This document shows positions 13,461 through 13,745 of a stretch of 13,745 nt of DNA, piece by piece. The position numbers were made by a program, and so were the translations under genes. How positions within the stretch are numbered: the stretch's first letter is position 1; the number at the start of each line of letters is the position of its first letter. This DNA is from Thermoplasmatales archaeon (GTDB taxonomy: Archaea > Thermoplasmatota > Thermoplasmata > Thermoplasmatales > GCA-001856825), in assembly GCA_014874235.1 (NCBI GenBank), contig JACWAC010000018.1, positions 1 to 13,745 on the forward strand, given 5' to 3'. The notes below the pieces were generated by a model. The model saw only the letters and a program-made list of their open reading frames with translations, was not told where the DNA came from and made no database searches.

Positions 13461-13745
13461 GTGAAGGCTGTTGTACTAGGTGGAATGGGATTAACCGGAA
13501 GATGTTCTGTATTTGATTTAATTAATAATAATAAAATTGACGAAATAATAGTCGGAGACCAGGTCAAAAATTTAGATTTCGGTGATCCCAGGGTCAAGTT
13601 TGTTAAGTTAGACGTAAATGACAAAGAAACTCTTGTTAAAACCTTGAAAGGAGCGGATGTGGTGATCAACGCTGTTCAGTACTATCATAAAATGAAGATT
13701 ATGAAAGCCGCCCTCGAAGCAAAAACCAATTACATAGATTTCGGA
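13461..13745 (+). CDS. Saccharopine dehydrogenase / lysine 6-dehydrogenase-family oxidoreductase, 5' part (3' end outside window)
   Basis: 95 codons are visible and the frame is open to the window edge. The start MKAVVLGGMGLTGRC has the GxGxxG-like dinucleotide-binding turn (7-12) of a Rossmann fold. FVKLDVND (54-61) and GADVVINAVQYYHK (69-82) match the second half of the NAD(P)-binding domain in the saccharopine dehydrogenase NADP-domain family, and AALEAKTNYIDFG follows as in its members. The family includes saccharopine dehydrogenase, L-lysine 6-dehydrogenase, carboxynorspermidine and homospermidine enzymes; the visible part cannot separate them. GTG 13461 is chosen because the TATA box puts the transcript start there; the ATG at 13454 is out of frame. 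It is divergent from the HemL-like aminotransferase across 156 AT-rich bases, suggesting shared control and a role in amino-acid (possibly lysine) breakdown. Confidence 0.8.
   Translation, partial: MKAVVLGGMGLTGRCSVFDLINNNKIDEIIVGDQVKNLDFGDPRVKFVKLDVNDKETLVKTLKGADVVINAVQYYHKMKIMKAALEAKTNYIDFG

Noticed and set aside
13418..13669. Minus-strand 83-codon ORF at the right end
   Set aside because: It is opposite the dehydrogenase-family gene, whose Rossmann motifs are clear, and runs into the promoter region.

Overview
The window comes from an archaeon. A fibrillarin gene (found only in archaea and eukaryotes), an archaeal-type Ser/His/Asp signal peptidase and TATA boxes about 25 bases upstream of starts with little or no leader all point that way. 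The transporter's substrate-binding protein is rich in N-glycosylation sequons, free of cysteine and poor in charge, which suggests a heterotrophic acidophile, most likely Thermoplasmata. The lineage is an inference from style, not from a marker tree.

Layout, left to right. (1) 1-439, + strand: 3' end of a fibrillarin-like 2'-O-methyltransferase, overlapping the tail of the next gene by 8 bases. (2) 432-3734, - strand: Lrp/AsnC regulator, then a class III omega-aminotransferase overlapping an aldehyde dehydrogenase (ATGA), together a GABA-shunt-like module. (3) 3790-4629, +: signal peptidase I, divergent from lrp. (4) 4630-8543, -: oligopeptide/dipeptide ABC importer operon (binding protein, permease B, permease C) with no ATPase genes here. 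(5) 8671-11478, -: a second class III aminotransferase abutting a CoA-acylating (methyl)malonate-semialdehyde dehydrogenase, a beta-alanine/3-aminoisobutyrate-type module. (6) 11541-11884, -: a VOC-fold gene split by one missing base. (7) 11928-13304, -: a third class III aminotransferase of the glutamate-1-semialdehyde aminomutase subgroup. (8) 13461-end, +: 5' end of a saccharopine/lysine dehydrogenase-family gene, apparently leaderless with a GTG start.

Taken together, about 13 kb is devoted to importing peptides and dismantling amino acids: three different class III aminotransferases, two aldehyde dehydrogenases, an amino-acid-responsive type regulator, a peptide importer and an amino-acid dehydrogenase. 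The two aminotransferase/dehydrogenase pairs form self-contained routes from an omega-amino acid to a semialdehyde, then to a carboxylate (succinate-type) or an acyl-CoA. First genes of transcripts tend to have a TATA box about 25 bases from the start and little or no leader. Several distal genes (mmsA, dppB, dppC) have Shine-Dalgarno sequences matching GGAGGTGATC.

No gap without a gene exceeds about 160 bases. I saw no tRNA, rRNA, CRISPR array, insertion sequence or replication origin.
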